Source: Acanthosoma haemorrhoidale (taxonomy: Eukaryota > Arthropoda > Insecta > Hemiptera > Acanthosomatidae). Taken from it: a stretch of DNA of 64,000 nt. The position numbers were made by a program, and so were the translations under genes. The stretch spans positions 45,831,754 to 45,895,753 of the forward strand of contig OV884011.1 of assembly GCA_930367205.1 (NCBI GenBank), written 5' to 3'. The notes under the pieces were generated by a model that was not told the DNA's origin, did no database searches, and saw only the letters and a list, made by a program, of their open reading frames with translations. Positions 1 through 13,400 of the stretch are shown piece by piece. How positions within the stretch are numbered: the first letter of the stretch is position 1; every line of letters starts with the position of its first letter.

Positions 1-3000
1 TGTGGATAATTTCGCTAAAATCCTTCGCGCAAATTTTAAATCGCCTAAGAAAACACTCTAAATCTATTCTCAAAATTAGAGATAGTTCATCCTAAGACCA
101 GTTTCTACCTATTTTTTTTATCTGTAACAACTAAAATTGTGTTACTAATTAAATAAATTAAATTAAAGTAAATTTCGAACTAACTCATATTTTTTTTAAA
201 TAAAAAAAAACAACCTTTAATTGAGAGTTTCGTCAAGGTTGCAAAAACGATTTTAATGAATTCTGTTGTAAATATAATCCACTAAAGTCCTGAAACCTTA
301 TTGTTAATTAGGAAGCAGAGATCTTTAATTATATGCCCTACTCAAAATTATATATAAATGTGCATATCTTTAATTCCAAGTGATTAATAACAATTGTATA
401 TAAAGATATTTATTTGAAAAATTACAATTTGCTTGTACAGCGTTAGGATGTAAGAATTCATTCAAACTTACGACTTATGAACAATTCATATTCATACCAA
501 TATTTATACAATATATACATACACTTTCTGCTCAGGAACCCCCCACTCCCAACAATACAATTCCCCTAACAAGCTGGTGGAAGGGCCTTACCAGCAGATC
601 TTCCCCGCCTGCCTCTCCCACCATTTCGTCACGTTACGAGGACTAGAGATTTAGCAAGAGAGCCACAGACGCTCAGAACTTACACTTCTATTTACAATAA
701 ATCGCGAGGCCACCGCCGTTTTAGGCGACGAGAAGGATTGTTAGGATGAGTGTCATTGTGTCAGTCGTTGACAAGAGGATTTGGATTAGCCCATAGTTAA
801 ATAACAATCAGTCATGTTATATGGAGATGTTATTTAAAATTATTTGTAATGCTATGTAAAATTTTATGTCTTGAGCAGACGTCTCACAAAGACCATAACT
901 TAACAAACAGTCAGACGAATGAAAAAATGAGGGTTACGAGTTTTGAACGAAACCAACGAAACTCTTATCACCCAAATGAAAAGACCAATTCAAAAATCAT
1001 AAAAACCGAGAAATAACCTGACCGGGCAATGTGAAGGAAAATGAGAATTTCCGTTTCCGTTCTGATTTACTATATGGTGAAAACTAACGGAAAGAGAAAG
1101 TCGATAAAAATTATTGAATGGTTACGCAATCCAAATGGCATCGTCCCAGAGAGAACAAACACCTTTTACTCATGACCAGCCATTACAAGCACTGCGCTGG
1201 TTTTTTGTTGTTTTTCTTCCTGGTTGGAACGGCATTAGATGAAAAATTGACATTTAGCGTTGTGTTCTTCACGGCATAGGTCACATCCGGCTATTTAACC
1301 CAAGCACTCAAACCTTGCAATAATAATTATTTTTGTTTACATGTTTATTCCCTTAAACTCTCGAATGAGTATACATTTGAATAAACAGTGGTTAAACATT
1401 TGATCATTGATGAGCACATCAAGGTCCATCGATTTACATAAAATTCTTGATCTTGATTTGGTGACCTTTTTTTTAGGGTTTAGTATATTTAAATCAACCT
1501 GATAGGTTTTAATTCGTATGTCTGTGAGTCCCATTAATTAATTACTTGGTATGACAAAACGAATTTTCTATAAATTTAAGTATAGTGTCAAATTAAATAT
1601 CTCAACCTCCTTATTAAGAACAAGTGAATTGAACACTTTTAAGTGGATGGGCAGTCTGTGGAGCGTGTAATAACCCTTTCTTTGCTCTCTCCTCGCTTCC
1701 TTCATCCGGTTCCATTCAAACTTCACCCCTTGCTGTTTTAAGCTGCTTCTTTGCTCTAAAAACTTGACGATGAATGTGTGTACAATCATTGTTTATTCGC
1801 CGATAAGTACTGTATTATTTATAGTACTGATAAATAAGCATTTAAAATATTGTGAATTCTCAGCACCCCCTGGCTTTGGTTTAGAGTGTTGAATGATGTG
1901 GATGAGATACAGATCGGTTTTCACTCACGTCATAATAGTAATTAACGACCGTCTGTGTTCTGTTATAACTAAGACTAGTTATAATTAATATAGTTAGGAG
2001 TTCATGCCATCAATAAGCATGATTAGGATTGGACACATAATAATTTACCTAACACTGCACAATTAAACTATTTATTACAATTGACTAATTATCCACAACT
2101 TAATAAAACTACATCATTTACAATTGGTCTTATAGGCAGGGATGATTATGTACCTTAGCTACAAAAATGTCTGAAAACCCCCTGTTTAAAGGAACTAACC
2201 AGTATTTCAAGTTTCTGTTCACTTTTACTAACTTACTAACTGTTACTAATTTACGAAGTGCGATAGAAGTCAGAGTGGTCACAGTTCGCTCTCTTCTAAT
2301 CTACGCTGTGTGGTATTGATCTCTGAGAAATCTTGAAATATTGGTCCCAGGATGATTATAAGGTATATGTTTTAATTTATATATTTGAATATATGTATGT
2401 TAATCCTCAGTTATTGGTATGTCCCCGACGTTTCGTAATTGTACTACCTGACGTCTACCAATAGAGAGCCAGGCTAGATTCCTGGTTCGGATCAGAAGAT
2501 TTCGTTATGCTGCCCACTGGACGAGGTCAGTTCAGCCTCGTACCAACTAGGTTTGCAGTGCCACGTTAATTGTTTTATTCCCTCGCAGAAAATATAAGTA
2601 GCTTATAAGATAACCTCAGATTGATTGCTATTTTTAGTGGTGGTATTGATCCCAATATTTTGTACGGGTTTGTTGATTATTTTTTCAAAATTAAAAACCC
2701 TTATCTAAGTTTTTTCCCATGTGTTGGTCATTCTATCTGTCGGAATGGGCTTTGTGAATTCCTTGTAAAAGCTAGTATTCGGTATTGTTATTAAGTCTAT
2801 TGCATATATAGACCTTCCTGATAAACGCATGTAAATAAATTAATTGATTTTGCATTTGTTTGTGGTGGATTTTATTAATATTGAAAGCTGGAAATTAGAA
2901 CCTACAGGATGTCAATTTCGATTTGGTGGTATCTTATGGTGTATTTTATTAAGCATAGAACCTACCGGAATAGAAGCTATCATAGAACCAATTTTGACTT

Positions 3001-3469
3001 TATCTTGGACGGGGAGTCGCGCGTAAACTTTTCACGTTCCTTTGTAGATATCGATCGTATCGATCTCACATCGGAATGATCGCCCACGGCTTATCTGTCA
3101 CACCGTGCTCCTCGCTCTGTCTCACTCTATTGCCAAGTTTCGTATATCTCTACGCATTGGTACTTTTGGTACATAATCTTCTGGAGCATTTTGAGCCTTG
3201 ATATTGCATCAAGATTTTTAATCGTTATCTTGGGGCGAGGTATTTTATTTTTTTTTTATGGTTGATTTATTTCACTTGGACATGGAAGAGTGGACTGATG
3301 AGGGCTTACTCTCTCTACGGTGGCTTTGGAGCAACAGACAACTGACCACAGGTGAATGTCCCGAAATCTTGATTAACCTACCTACACCTTCCCGATTAAC
3401 CCCACAACTAGGTCTGTCTTCGAGCTTCGGCGTAGCATTGAAGAGTAACTTTTAAGCATTACTCTGTGT

Positions 3470-3900
3470 GTGTGGTTTTTGGCATTGCTTCTTGTTTTGG
3501 TGTCAGGTCATCAAAAAGCAAAGCAAACCATTCTCACAAGTTTTACAAATTTTATATTTTGGCTGTGCTCTTCCTGTCTTGGTATCAGAAGGAAATAGGA
3601 GCTTTCTTCTCCTGCGATTTCGTGAATATCGAAATTTGGCCATGCTCACCTTGTCTTGGTACAAGAATATCAAATGGCAATAGAAGCTACCATTGCGTAA
3701 AATGTTGAGTTATCGACTATAATTTACATTCTTGGTATGAAGACATCAGAAGACTAAAAAGGTAATTATTGCCGCAATTTCGTAAACATTTTCAATTTTG
3801 CTATTCTCTGTTTCGGTATCAGGGCAACAGAAGGCAACAAAACTAAACCAACTATTCCCCTATTCTCATAATTTCGTGAAAATTCTATTTTTAGGTATAT
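3470..3900. repeat. Degenerate ~80-bp tandem repeat
   Basis: About five diverged copies of an ~80-bp unit lie head to tail. The recognisable blocks are TTTTGGC.NTGCTC, CTTGGTATCAG, GGCAAYAGAAGCTA and ATTTCGTGAA. Copies begin near 3476, 3557, 3637, 3716 and 3796, giving spacings of about 80 bp. Two small open frames near 3466-3708 are produced by the repeat and are not credible genes. A looser echo (GAACCTAC.GGA) occurs at about 2890-2990. The class of repeat is unknown. Confidence 0.6.
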
Positions 3901-5487
3901 TTTCTTATCCCAATACACCGAGGGAGATTGGCCAGAATGACTTTTGAGACGCGAACAGGAGTACAAAGATCTCAATTAAGAACCCGGAGAACTTAAATGG
4001 ACTCGTTGAAGGAGAACTTCAAACTGCATCATAACATAGAAGATAGCGAACGCAAATAAAATACTCATTACCTCTCTTGACTCAATAACGCTACTGTAAA
4101 CACAGCTTCACTATAATTCATCGTTCATAAAAATCGACGATTTCCTCGTCACTCATTTACTGCCCAGCAACAAATTCTGATAGGTATTAATTATAAAATA
4201 ATGACGGACAAACTGTGAAAAAGTCTACGATTAGACCTAATAAAATATTTACGCAATGAATATTCTAGCGTTCGTGGCCTTCAACCCTCGTTGCTTTACA
4301 GCACAAAAACTGTATTTAAACTTTTAGCCAATGATTTACACAGTGCTTGGAACCAGGATGGTCGTAACAGATTGAGCACCCGATCGGAGAGTGTCACTTC
4401 CTACTCCTATATTATTTTTCACAAATATAAAAAAAAAAATATCAACAGATTATAAAGCGATAAAGAATACGAACACTTGATAACATAGTCTATTGTCAAC
4501 TGGAACAGCATGGGTTCGATTACTACCTTAAAAAGCAGTATTTTCATTAAGGCACAATAAATTAACTAATAATTGCTGCACTGTAGAACACTTTCAGCTA
4601 GGAGAGTCATTCGAAATGACGTTGAGTGAAAGAAATTCAATTCCGAATGAACTAATTGCAATCAACATAAATGAATAACTTTCACTATTATTCACTAATC
4701 TTTATCAGAACAGTTTTTATTGATTTCTTTATGGCTTCACGGTATGTTAAACATATACACTCACAATTTTTAAGTTTAAAAGAGTCATTAAATAAAAATT
4801 CAAGTGAAGTGTGTCTGATCACACAAGTAAGAGTTTCGTTAAGGTTACAAAAACTGTTCAAGTGACTTTGTGTATTTTTAGTCGAGCAAACCCCCAATGG
4901 TAAATTATTAATAAAGACAAAAAAGTACTTATTGTTTTACAGTTTATAAATGTTCCTTCGTTATTTTTCGCGAGACGATTTAGTTTCAGTATAATCGCGA
5001 CTTTGGAACTAACATGAAAAATAGCAGGCCTATAAAAATAATAGTGGTGGAGTGAGCAAGATCTTAATGGACAGTTTTAATGTCTTATTTTCATTACAAT
5101 TTGAAAAAATATAACACAAATTACAAATGTTGGTCAGTACATTAATAGCTTTAATTTGATCATTCCAAATTCTGTTTTTTAATCCCGACTAATTAATTAT
5201 TGACATTTACTCATACTTCATGGCGTTAGATACGATCTGTAAGTCGTATCGATTGAGACCTTCGTGTAAACTTTCATATCGCTAGCTTCATCCAGAGACT
5301 CACTGAGACACAGATATGATGACACACGAGTGATTAAATATGGGTTTCTCATTTTGAAAAAAAATCAACGCAGACCTTAATAAAGGAGTGAACAAGTCGT
5401 TTTATTGTTGTTTTTTCATGCATTACCGGTGTTAGTCATCAAATTTCATTCGTGATTTAAGAAAATATGGACCAAGTAAATGAGATA

Positions 5488-5748
5488 TATACACGTATGT
5501 ACCAGTATCCAACCGATAAGAATTTAACCAATGTTGCAGATCGGTGGTTTTCAATGTATCCTATATGCCTATTTACAACTTTTTTTTTTAAATCATGTTA
5601 TTAAATTAAATTCCGCTTTAAAAATATTTGGATAGGGGATAGAGACATGCACGCATATGTACCATCTGCCAACCAAACAAAATTTAACCAATGTTGGGGA
5701 TCGGAGGTCTTCATTGTACCCTGAATGCCTGTTAGCGGTTGTTTTTTT
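5488..5748. repeat. Direct duplication, two ~100-bp copies 160 bp apart
   Basis: Copy 1 (about 5490-5592) and copy 2 (about 5650-5750) share the ordered blocks CACG.ATGTACC, CCAACC, AATTTAACCAATGTTG, GATCGG.GG, TTCA.TGTA.CCT and ATGCCT, followed by a run of T. The copies differ at many positions, so the duplication is old. No coding potential is visible. Confidence 0.7.
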
Positions 5749-6599
5749 TCATATCTTTGAGGCTGAGCGCTCTGTTATCGTCGTTTTATGGCTTCTTTAA
5801 TACCGTGGCTTATCACCAACAACAGAAATCCCTGTTCGATTTCCGCCATCCCTTTCTCCGGATTTTTTCTTACAGGTATTCCTATCTTTAAGCAGGACGA
5901 GAGTTTTATATGTAGATCGGCGCTCTCTCAGCCTTAGAGGGGAAATGAGTTATTTGAATAATCAAGCAAAAACTCATGACTGGACAACCCAAGTAAAGAT
6001 TGTCTAGCATTGATCCTGTTGAACCTTAGAGCTTTATTTCTTCATGAGTTGTGCCATGCATTTATTCAATTAGCACTCAACAAGTGGAGCCAACCTTTTC
6101 TAGTTGACAGTGACAATTATATCAATTGTGCGATTTCATCGTAAATACTTTACAGAATAAACGTTTAGTTAACCAAATCGAGTTTTTTCCAACGATGTCG
6201 TTCGTAAAAATGATTCAATAGATGTGAATTTTTTAAGGTATATGTCTACCACGGATTAAGCGTTCATTAAACTACGATTCCATTTTCGCCGAGCTATTTT
6301 TAGTTTTGTTTTCTTATGTTAATAATTTAAAGCTTGGCTTCAAATGGCCTGGTAAACGGCTAAAATGAATTAATTTCGGTAAAAAAAATACTGTGTAGTT
6401 TTTTTCATATTTTTAATAACATTTAGAAAATTCACTGAATCCTCTATATTATTCCCTCCCTTTAAACGTATTTTTTTTTTTTTTCTTTAAATACATCACT
6501 TCATAATGTAACACAAATGATAAAATATTGAAAAATCCAATCGAAACGAATGAAATAGGCGATTTGTATTGTTTGCTCTAAAATTTTAAATATATTACC

Positions 6600-6870
6600 T
6601 GAAACATCATTGAAATTATTTTTGCGTTACCATCATTAATGTTTCCTTAACCTTTGGGGAGAAATCAAAACTTTAAATCATAATAAGCTTCTGTTACGGG
6701 ACTTGAAAAATCATAACAGTTATTGGAACACGATCCAGACTTTTCAACGTTTAATTTCTTTTTTCATTCTAACCGTGATAGTATTTGAACCAAAATCCAA
6801 TCAGAATTGTTTGAGGTGTTGGAGAATACACTTTTAAATCAGAATAATTTTTATGACCACTATCATAGGA
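6600..6870. repeat. Dispersed repeat, copy 1 (partner at 21.6 kb)
   Basis: The block shares ordered similarity with 21620-21890. Common blocks are TTGAAATT.TTTTTGC.TTACC, TTAATGT, CTTTGGGGA.AAATCA or its variant, GGGACTTGA.A, and a distal AATTTTTA.. ACC. Both copies read in the same direction. The family is not identified. It is probably an old transposable element or satellite fragment. Confidence 0.5.
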
Positions 6871-7147
6871 AGAAATGAAGACAGGCGATAGAGAAAGACG
6901 ATAGCCCAAAATCAGTTTGAAAGTAGGTCCTCTTCCTTCGGACTCGGCATCTTAAATACATATAGATATATAAATACATACATAGTATATGATAAATACC
7001 ATGGTACATGGTGGCAGACGGAGTGGTGCCGACACGGCCTGTGAAGAGGTAGGGTAACTTCGAACTCCATCCCGCACTGGCCGTCCATCAGACTGACCAC
7101 CGCTCTGCCCCCGCCAACCCTTCCCACCCCTTCTTCGTGTCTTGCCC

Positions 7148-7163
7148 GGGGGGGGGGGGGGGG
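7148..7163. repeat. Poly(G) run, 16 bases
   Basis: Sixteen consecutive G follow CCC. In DNA this AT-rich such a run is striking. It may be a genuine homopolymer microsatellite or an assembly artefact. A second run lies at 60442-60456. Confidence 0.9.
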
Positions 7164-10100
7164 TCAGTAGTTATAGTAACTGAGTAGTGGGATAATAGAT
7201 GGGATCATCAGATGAACAGCAGGAGGATAAAATCTCCCTCAAACGGTTGATCCTAAAATCTAAAAATTTTATTTATACCAAGCAGTATTTTTTGTTATAG
7301 TTGATCCAAGAACAATTTACAAGCTGTCATAGTTGGCCAATCAGTACTTGCGATGTGATATCATTCATTCGTACCATACTTACAATAACGCTTATAATAA
7401 ATATATAAGTATATGTTCATAGCCCAGGGATCACTCTATGGTGGGTTCCTACGGAGCGTGGAATCATGAAAGTGAGGCACGCCAGCTTGCTTGCTTCTGA
7501 TCGTAGACGCTCACGAAAAAAAGAGTCGTGAACCGTCCACATGATTTGACATTTCACATGAATTGTAAAGACAAAATTAATCCTAATGTAATTAATTTCA
7601 TTAATCCGTATTAAGATTATCAATAACACTCACTTTCAAGATTCATACCACGTGGGAACCTTGCATAATTCTCACCTTTCGGCTCCGGAGAAGGACGAAA
7701 TAATATCATGTTAATCTTGCAGCCTTTTCACTGCTAAGAAGGAGCAGTAAGTGCTGAGAGAGAGAGAGTGCCACAGACGCTCAGAATATGAGTATAGAAA
7801 ATTGACCACTTTCAGAACTTCCAGTGATGGATTGTTTACAAAAATCTTCGTATCACTTTTGCTTCATTATCCGAGGAAAATTAAAGGGTCATAATACTTG
7901 TTTGTATTATAATATTATTCTTATCTATATAAAAACTCTGCAACAGAACAGCTATTAGTTCTATTAATAAATTGTCTTTTTAAAAAGTCTAAACGTTGAT
8001 TGGAAAATTTAACTGAGTGTTCTTGACTCAGGATCCAACGATTTCAGAGGTATACGTGTTGAAAAGTATTGAGGACAACACGGATCCTTTAGATACTCTA
8101 CAAGTAAGCTTCCGGGAGGCTACCACTTACTGTTATATATTGACCATCAAATATCCATAATTTGAAATAAATGTATGAGAGTATTGACCCCTTTTGAGTC
8201 AGTGAGAGGTCTCAAGGCAGATAAAATAATGTTAATTGTTCATTTATACTTGTTTTAATATTTATTTATTAAGAGACAGTAATTTTAGTTGAATGTTTTG
8301 TGCTATTTTGTATTATAAAAATATTTTATCAAGGAAATTTAATACCCCCAACTTGAGCCTAGAAATACACTTCACCAATGTCAGTCACTAGTGGCCAAAT
8401 CCAGTATAATATAGATTCATCCATTAGTACCCCATTTTGTTGCTTGATTATTTTTCAATGAGCTCATTATAAAATGTAAGGTTAAATTATCCCGGTTATG
8501 TCAAGATCCACATTCTTAAAATACATGATGAAAATGTAAAGACTTCTTAGTCAGAAAATTCATTACCCTAAGGTAAATGATTTCTTTTCTCTTAATGATC
8601 GCCGAACTTATTTTGAGCCCTCAGAGAAAGCAGAAACACAATATTGATTAATGCACAATTTGGGCATTCAGGGGATTGGCAAGTCTATGTACCCTGTTGG
8701 CATATCAGCCATCTTACCAGTGGACTCCACGAGCTAGCAAGCAGGAATGTGCTGTGAACTCATACTGTTCAGTTAGATCTTACAATTATTTTAAATAATG
8801 GTAGATATCTCATTGGGGGTACTTAATGGAATACATTCAACAATATATAATAAAATCTTTATTGTACTAATCAATTACAAATAAAAAAACAAAACATTAA
8901 AGGCACAAAATATTTTATTATCACAAAAAGAAAGTATATTTATATACAATGAAAAAAAATATTCTTTATTTAATTAATTACAATAAGGTAAGGGTCACCT
9001 TTTTTTAATAATATATTCTTAACTAATTGTAAACCAAGAACAAGATAAAACCTGTACAACTAGGTTGTATGTACACTTTACAAAGCAATATTTCATATTT
9101 TATTTGTGTTATATAACTATAATGTTTCATTTTCATATGTCTTAAAAGCTAACATATTTTAGGGAAATTCTTGTAATAAAAAAATCAATATTATTCAAAT
9201 CCAAAAGTTTGTAATTTGCTCTAGAATAAATGTACATTTTGAGAATATATACCACACCAAATTTACAATATAGCTGATGCAGCTTAATTCATGATTGATA
9301 ATTTACATATGCTATGTTGTGTATAATTTTAATATTAAAAATAAATAAATATCTTTCCAAAGAACGGTTTCTTAAAAGTGAGTATCCAATTGATTCTATG
9401 CAGCTTTTAACTTGTGGTAAATTTCTGTAAATATATATCTACTGAAGAGTACCGACAAGTTTTAAAGGACACAGAAGAGTGAATCAAATATAATTAAAAT
9501 GAAAAAAATAATAATGAACATATTAGCTAGTATGTACTAATCTCTGGAAGGAATTAGCCAAATTTTAGAGTATGAATTCAACAATTTATTTGTAATTTAA
9601 ACCCAAAAAATAAATGAGCCATGTGGTTGACATGCCTTGAAACAAACAAAAAACAAAACCACAAAATAAAAATTGTTAATAAATGAGCTGGCATTTTTCT
9701 CTGTGGAGAACAATATTTCAAGTCCAATATCTTATCCTACAGGATTTTAGAATCTAAGGTTAATCATTATAATGCCAACTGAACACACAAAAAAGTTATA
9801 TACGTGTATAATACATAATTAATTTTATTTAATGATTTCCTTGTTTGATATTACTGATGGAAACGAAAACATTAAATCATACATATACATATAATTATTA
9901 AAACATTTTAAATTCTTTTGATGAAATTCCTTTTAAAATATTTAAGCCAATAAGTCAATGTAAAAAATACCTTTCTATGCTTCAAGCTTTCACCGTTGCC
10001 AAAATAATAATGATAATAAAATAAAATTAAGTTCAAATGAGGTCAATAGTTTTTATTTATTTTTTGATATTATAATTACCGCTTTTTTTTTTTTTAACAT

Positions 10101-10492
10101 TTTACTATGTACATAAAAGAACTGTTATTCAATAAGCTTTGTTTTAAACCTGTAGATAAAAACATAATTGCAATATAAGATTCTTATTTTAAAAAAACAA
10201 AACAAGAATAATCTATGTGCATGTTTATCACATGTTATAAACACTGTGTACTAAATATCTACAGAATATAATGCAATATCTTTAAAAGAATTGAATGCAT
10301 AAATAAGGATAAGAAAGCAAACAGTTATACTCACTCGGAATAGCCTATTGTAATCAGGAAGTAAGATAAGGGAGAAGTAAGAATTAAAATTTTGTACACT
10401 CGTTACTGACTTTATAGTAACTCTAAAATAGACAAGGAGTGCTAGGGTAATCTGTACTGCACTGGGGAAAAAAGTGAAGGGCTCGAGAGACA

Positions 10493-13400
10493 TCAGTAAT
10501 ACAGCGACGGGACCCTATGGAAGGGTATGTGTTCGAGGGAGAGAGCATGGGCCCTTCGGTAGGACCAGAGGTAGTTGTCGATGAGAATGGAATTGCAGAC
10601 AAAACCCTCATCACCTTGCTCCACCATGAGTCGTTCCACTTCCTCTTTCAGACGTTCCACCACTTCTATGGAACAGCCACGGATCTCTGCCTCCATCTCG
10701 CACCCACTAGTCATCTCTTGTTCTAAGGAACAAAATAGAAATAACAATACTTACTAATATTTAGAAGAAATGGATTCAGTTATGTACTATAGCGATTTTT
10801 CAATAGCGAAACTAAGTAAGTATTAAAAGAGAAGGAAGGTAGAGGGTGGGTTTAATACAACCTTCCCTAATACAATGAGATAATAATCATACTCCATATC
10901 TGTGCATCCGGTTTATCTTGCATAAGTATCTTATTATATTTACATAATCTAAGTTATTATATTATAATATATTAACTTGGCATATATATAACCATGGAGG
11001 ATTTTCCAGCTATATGTACATCACTATTTTTTTTTTTTTTTTTTTTTTTTTTCTTCTTAGCCCCTTTAAACTTACAGACAATTATATACAATTATAGATC
11101 CTCAAGCAAATCCATTTACAAATTATTCTGTATTGCCTGTACATCACTATATAAGCATAAATATTCTATATAACATACAATGATGTCATAAATTATGAGT
11201 ATAGGATTTAATTAAGTATAAATCATCGATTTCTGACTTAAATTACTGTTTTAATTTACGATGACTGTACTGGAAATTCTGTTTAGTCTCTCTTTTCAAT
11301 CTTTGTAGCCCACAAAATTTAAATCAAGAATTTATTTTTTTAAATAAAAAAAATTGAGAGATAATTGGTCATATTTTATAACTGCAGTACAATAGAAAAC
11401 AATAACTATACATTTTAACTAACTTAAAAGCGCTATCACTAGATATTGCCTAAACTGCTTCATAATATGAGAGCTCAGGATTTATATTAAATATTTCGAC
11501 ATTTGAGCAACCCCTGCTGTTTGTTCACTTTCTGTCTTTAAATTTGTTTGGATTTATTATTAAAAAAGATAAATTAAATCAATAGTTCAAATTTGATGGA
11601 AAAAAAATAGTGAAGCAATCGATCTTCACACCAATTTGTATAAATACATTACACTTCATAAATAAATAAATGACATACCTTCTCTTAGGACATTCATTAA
11701 TTCTTCACTATACGTCATAGTTTCAAACTTGTACAATGAAACAGTACAATTTAAAATCATTTTCAATACACATAATAATCTTTACATGTAGAAAAAACAA
11801 TACATTTAAACTAACTTATGATTCTTAAAGGGACTGTTCTAAGAGCTGTCATAACTTGACAGCTCTGGATTCATAATTTTTCAACTTTTTTAAGCTACCC
11901 CAACAAAATATTATGTTTATGGATCATAAGATGAATAAATCATAATATTGAAACAGAAAGTTAGCACATTCTTTATAAAACATCAACTAATGAAGAGGTA
12001 ACAAGTTTTTAATTTATAATTTCACCAAATATTCCATCATTATTAGGCAACACTTGAACTGAATAAATATTGGATCTGTTATCTTAATGATTGCAAGAGG
12101 AATTCATGTTTAAATATTACCTAACGCTTAGGATCACTTAGTTATCATAGTAGCCTTTATTTTTAAGTGGAATGATGACAAAAAAATTGCATGATTTTTA
12201 TCAGAGTGTATAAGGATTTTATAAATTAAAACAATATGGTCATTTTTTTAATTGGGTTTCTGCCCTGACATACTCCCATCAATAATAGGAAAGTCGGGTT
12301 GTACTATCGGAAGCCACTCATTTCTATAGGAACGATTCTTCCTGATTGATTACTGTGCATCAAAGGTTTCGAGCCCAGAGCTTCCACACCATGAAGTGGT
12401 TACCCTAATGACACATCAAATGAAAGGCTCCAATACATAATTTATATTGTGAATAAACTTAGTCAATTTAAAAAAAAAAAATCTGCAAATCATGGTAGAT
12501 TTAGATAGGATAAGTAAATAAAAAAGTAAAAATCTCACCAATACCAAGAAAATAGAATGACTACTGTTTGACTGAAATAAAATATAAATAAGGATCTTTA
12601 ATTAATAGTGTTAACTATTAATTTGACTAAATATATTCAAGATCAAATAATCTACTTTCAAACAGATACAGAGCACTCCTTATCTGACTGTTGGGGTTTT
12701 ATACGATAAAATGGTTCTGAAAATGAAAATGAAATCTGAAGTCGCCGTAAATGTATATGTTGAAACACAAGAATAATCGAGAAATTAAACTCGGAAATGA
12801 GACCAGTATCTATTAACAAATCTGCTCCTCTCTGAATTTAAAACTTAGGTCATAAGTTATTTTGCTCGTTCACATTTTATGCCTTTAAATTTTTTTGTAT
12901 TTATTTAAAAAAAAAAAAAAATTAATCAATTTATCAAAATTATGAAAAAAGGTATCGTTGATATAATAGAGAAAATTTTTATATTAACTCGATAAATAAA
13001 TAATTGACATACCATCTCTTAAGACATTCATTAGTTCTTCACTATATGTCATAGTTGCAAACAGGACTAAAACTTGTGGTACCCTACACAGAACAAACAA
13101 ACATATTTTTTGAATATTGTTGACCATCAAAACTTACTAGATTTAACAAACTAAGGAAAACAAAAATCTGGGACTTAAAGTATGATTTAGATAATAAATA
13201 ACCTGTAATCAGCAAACATTGTTATGGTGTCTATATCTTCAAATTCACTGATACCTTCGCCATAATACAATGACCACACATCAGCGACCAGAATCTGAGC
13301 TCTTTTATGAAACGAAACTAAACATAATGTTAATAATCAAAGTTTATATTTAAATATATTTCAATTATGATTGTAGAAATAAAGAAACTGAGAAAGATCT

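Larger units (their letters stand above)
1..10492. other. Gene-free intergenic region with local repeats
   Basis: I recognise no conserved protein or RNA gene here. All open frames are under about 85 codons and resemble no family I know. The stretch is AT-rich and contains degenerate tandem and dispersed repeats, listed separately, plus a run of 16 G. The part from about 8.8 to 10.4 kb is especially AT-rich and probably includes the 3' untranslated region of the QNG1 gene that ends at 10493. Unrecognised non-coding exons cannot be excluded. Confidence 0.6.

Noticed and set aside
3258..3455. 65-codon plus-strand open frame with non-repetitive composition
   Set aside because: It resembles no protein I know and has no supporting splice or promoter context.
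4460..4530. tRNA-like GGGTTCGATTAC near 4510
   Set aside because: The upstream A-box match is poor and no clover-leaf is visible. It may be a weak SINE trace only.
11679..11727. Functional alternative exon of QNG1
   Set aside because: The 5' half is missing, and the only nearby AG gives an in-frame stop in either splicing arrangement.
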